62,357 nt of DNA from Bacteroidota bacterium. Lineage in GTDB: Bacteria > Bacteroidota > Bacteroidia > Cytophagales > Cytophagaceae. The notes under the pieces were generated by a model, which saw nothing but the letters and a program-made list of their open reading frames with translations, was not told the DNA's origin and did no database searches. The translations under genes were made by a program, and so were the position numbers. This document shows positions 60,949 to 62,357 of the stretch, one piece after another. Numbering within the stretch: the stretch's first letter is position 1; each line of letters starts with the position of its first letter. The DNA lies in the NCBI GenBank assembly GCA_023428135.1, contig JAEYZG010000019.1, positions 1-62,357 of the forward strand, given 5' to 3'.

Positions 60949-61530
60949 ATGCCAACTTTATATATCATATCTGGTTGTAATGGAGCGGGAAAAACTACGG
61001 CATCATATACCATTCTTCCTGAAATACTGGATTGCCGGGAATATGTGAATGCAGATGCTATTGCAGCTGGACTTTCTCCTTTTCAGCCTGAAACGGTAGC
61101 ATTTGAAGCAGGTAGGCTTATGTTGGATAGGATAGAATATTTAATTAGACAAGGTGTTGATTTTGCTATTGAAACTACTCTTTCTACCAAAAGTTATGTT
61201 CAGACGATTAATAAATGTAGAGATCTGGGATATGAAATTGTGTTGATATATTTCTGGTTGCCTTCAACAGATTTGGCTATTGAAAGGATCAAAGAAAGAG
61301 TAGAAAGAGGTGGGCATCATATTCCTGATGATGTGGTAAGAAGAAGGTACAAAAGAGGTCTGGAAAATTTACATCAACTTTTTATTCCTCTTTGCGATTA
61401 CTGGATGGTTGTAGATAACTCCGGAAATACACCAGTACAAATAGCGGAAGGGCACGAAAATATTGATATAGACGTTTTTAATGAAGAAATCTGGAATATT
61501 ATAAAAGCATCATACTCCTATGAAAAATAA
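60949..61530 (+). CDS. Zeta-toxin-family P-loop kinase
   Basis: 193 aa. Walker A GCNGAGKT (residues 9-16) directly at the N-terminus, then NADAIAAGLSPF (substrate-binding Asp), an ETTLSTKSY segment typical of zeta-like kinases, and RRRYKRGLENL with the lid arginines. Zeta toxins phosphorylate UDP-N-acetylamino sugars and poison cell-wall synthesis; shorter members like this one may have another substrate. It overlaps by 11 bases a small basic ORF that would be a partner. Confidence 0.85.
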   Translation: MPTLYIISGCNGAGKTTASYTILPEILDCREYVNADAIAAGLSPFQPETVAFEAGRLMLDRIEYLIRQGVDFAIETTLSTKSYVQTINKCRDLGYEIVLIYFWLPSTDLAIERIKERVERGGHHIPDDVVRRRYKRGLENLHQLFIPLCDYWMVVDNSGNTPVQIAEGHENIDIDVFNEEIWNIIKASYSYEK

Positions 61531-61678
61531 AAAAGATACAAAAGAACTTAGGGATAAAATAATGAGTGGTATTAAAAAAGCTGTTGATAAAGTTATCTCA
61601 GAAAGGAAGATAAAAGATGAAGAAGTATCTATCTATAAGGATGGAAAAGTCGTTAAGATGAAGGCTAGGGATTTATAA
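61520..61678 (+). CDS. Small basic protein, candidate partner of the zeta-like toxin
   Basis: 52 aa, strongly charged (MKNKKDTKELRDKIMSGIKK ... KAVDKVISERKIKDEEVSIY ... KVVKMKARDL). ATG 61520 overlaps the toxin stop region, a hallmark of coupled toxin-antitoxin expression, though here toxin comes first. A decayed relative lies at 60223. Antitoxin role is inferred from position only. Confidence 0.65.
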   Translation: MKNKKDTKELRDKIMSGIKKAVDKVISERKIKDEEVSIYKDGKVVKMKARDL

Positions 61679-61690
61679 AAGATAACTTCC

Positions 61691-61819
61691 ATGAAAGTAA
61701 AAAGATCAAGTGTCAATTATATTTCATCTAATTATGGCACTTCAATTCAAAACATAAACAATTACAGTTGTTGTTGTGATTCACTCAAGCGAATTGAATC
61801 AAAGCTTGATTTACTTTAA
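61691..61819 (+). CDS. Possible 42-aa peptide
   Basis: ATG 61691 to TAA 61819, 13 bases after the small gene, ends NYSCCCDSLKRIESKLDLL. Coding texture is fair and the position fits an operon tail, but there is no family and three cysteines in a row are odd. Low confidence. Confidence 0.3.
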   Translation: MKVKRSSVNYISSNYGTSIQNINNYSCCCDSLKRIESKLDLL

Positions 61820-62040
61820 AAACTAATGTAAAATAAAAATCTTTTTCAAGTTGATGGAGGTACTGATTTATCATCTACCACCTTACCATAACCAACCAGC
61901 TTGTCCGACCTTTCCTTCTTCAGATGCTGGCGCTCAGTGTGCCGAGAATGAAAAGCGGCATTAAATAAATGCTTTTCAATGCTGTATAAAAGATGAAGGT
62001 AGGCCCTTCATTGGCAGGCTTGCAGGAGCAGCCAATAAAC
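61820..62040. other. Non-coding stretch with a minus-strand coding-like fragment
   Basis: On the minus strand, codons around 61850-61970 read NAAFHSRHTERQHLKKERS and DKLVGYGKVVDDKSVPP before a stop, with no start and no recognised family; perhaps a gene tail interrupted by the intron at right. Nothing on the plus strand. Confidence 0.3.
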
Positions 62041-62357
62041 AACCTTGCGGTGCTTCACAGTCAATGGTGAGGTATTGAGCGGTCAGGGAAAAGGCTCCAA
62101 AAGGAGTCATGTGAGAGTAAAAGAGATGAACGAAAGTGAACCATCGAAGAAGTGTCGAGAAAGCGTACCTACTGTCAAAACCGAAGATCTCGAGCGGTCA
62201 CGGGATAAGCATAGCAGATACCTGTCTACAGGCTATGCGGCAGTCGTCATTAAGGTGGCATGACTTCTACTCAGGCTTTTATATGGAACTCGGGAACCTG
62301 AATATAAATGCTAGTCTTTTTGTAAACCTTCCTCCAGCGGAGTGGGGAAAAGACAAA
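62041..62357 (+). mobile_element. Group II intron, 5' part (domain I), running off the right edge
   Basis: The run GAGATGAACGAAAGTGAACC, CTCGAGCGGTCACGGGATAAG, CAGATACCTGTCTACAGGC and ATATGGAACTCGGGAACCTG is the typical domain I series of bacterial group II introns, in the usual order. The precise 5' splice site was not fixed. The intron body and its reverse transcriptase/maturase gene would lie beyond the window. An open frame at 62045-62263 is part of this RNA and not a protein. Confidence 0.8.

Noticed and set aside
62045..62263. Open frame of 72 aa near the right edge
   Set aside because: It coincides with conserved group II intron domain I motifs, so it is structured RNA.
1481..62357. 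tRNA, rRNA, riboswitch or plasmid/phage origin
   Set aside because: No clover-leaf, rRNA segment, known riboswitch core or iteron array was recognised anywhere in the window by eye; a tRNAscan/Infernal run would be decisive.

Overview
The window reads as chromosomal DNA of a gliding, polysaccharide-degrading bacterium of the phylum Bacteroidota, most likely order Cytophagales (Cytophaga/Sporocytophaga-like). The reasons are low GC, many very large secreted proteins ending in type IX secretion (T9SS) C-terminal sorting domains, Bacteroidota-specific small families, a GH8 glucanase, a GH18 chitinase, and almost no Shine-Dalgarno signals. The taxon is inferred from gene content only; no rRNA, tRNA or CRISPR array was seen.

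Layout. 0-4.7 kb: the 3' part of an adhesin-like repeat protein and a PQQ-type sugar dehydrogenase/PA14 protein, both T9SS cargo, convergent on a shared terminator. 5.1-7.7 kb: a tight membrane-lipid-like operon (TMEM14-like protein, UbiE-like methyltransferase, small membrane protein, wax-synthase-like acyltransferase). 7.7-16.1 kb: a lipoprotein, ChrA, a GNAT enzyme, a hybrid histidine kinase carrying its own LuxR output domain, an outer-membrane protein, a lone receiver protein and a GH8 enzyme. 16.3-27.2 kb: FemAB-like, HxlR/DsbA-like divergent pair with a tandem palindromic operator, SPFH protein, an ECF sigma / small protein / ClpP-like operon, a BASS transporter, cupin, DUF1579 and a truncated globin. 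27.5-45.1 kb: more T9SS cargo (GH18 chitinase, two paralogous beta-propeller proteins, a 1065-aa Asp-box protein), a 2OG-Fe(II) oxygenase, YchJ-like protein, and two large proteins of unknown function (537 and 994 aa). Six copies of a ~58-bp double-hairpin repeat, all in the same orientation, are spread through intergenic regions of this stretch.

45.35-62.36 kb is a defence and mobile-element island. It starts with a fused MNT-HEPN protein and a RAMA-domain putative nuclease, followed by a type I restriction-modification operon (hsdM, hsdS, hsdR) in which a PD-(D/E)XK protein, a PIN-domain protein and a small P-loop protein are interleaved. Next come an overlapping PD-(D/E)XK / GIY-YIG nuclease pair, decayed HNH-like genes, a STAS-like/GHKL ATPase pair, a MITE-like element, a frameshifted greB, a truncated RhuM-like gene carrying a copied piece of greB, a zeta-toxin locus, and the 5' part of a group II intron running off the right edge. 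A separate 3' remnant of a group II intron lies at 26.2 kb.

Strongest leads: the expanded type I RM operon (possible RNase- or modification-sensing back-up to restriction), the two-nuclease pair, the dispersed repeat with compensatory stem changes, the sigma/ClpP operon and the 994-aa orphan protein. All functions are from sequence reading; none was tested by database search.
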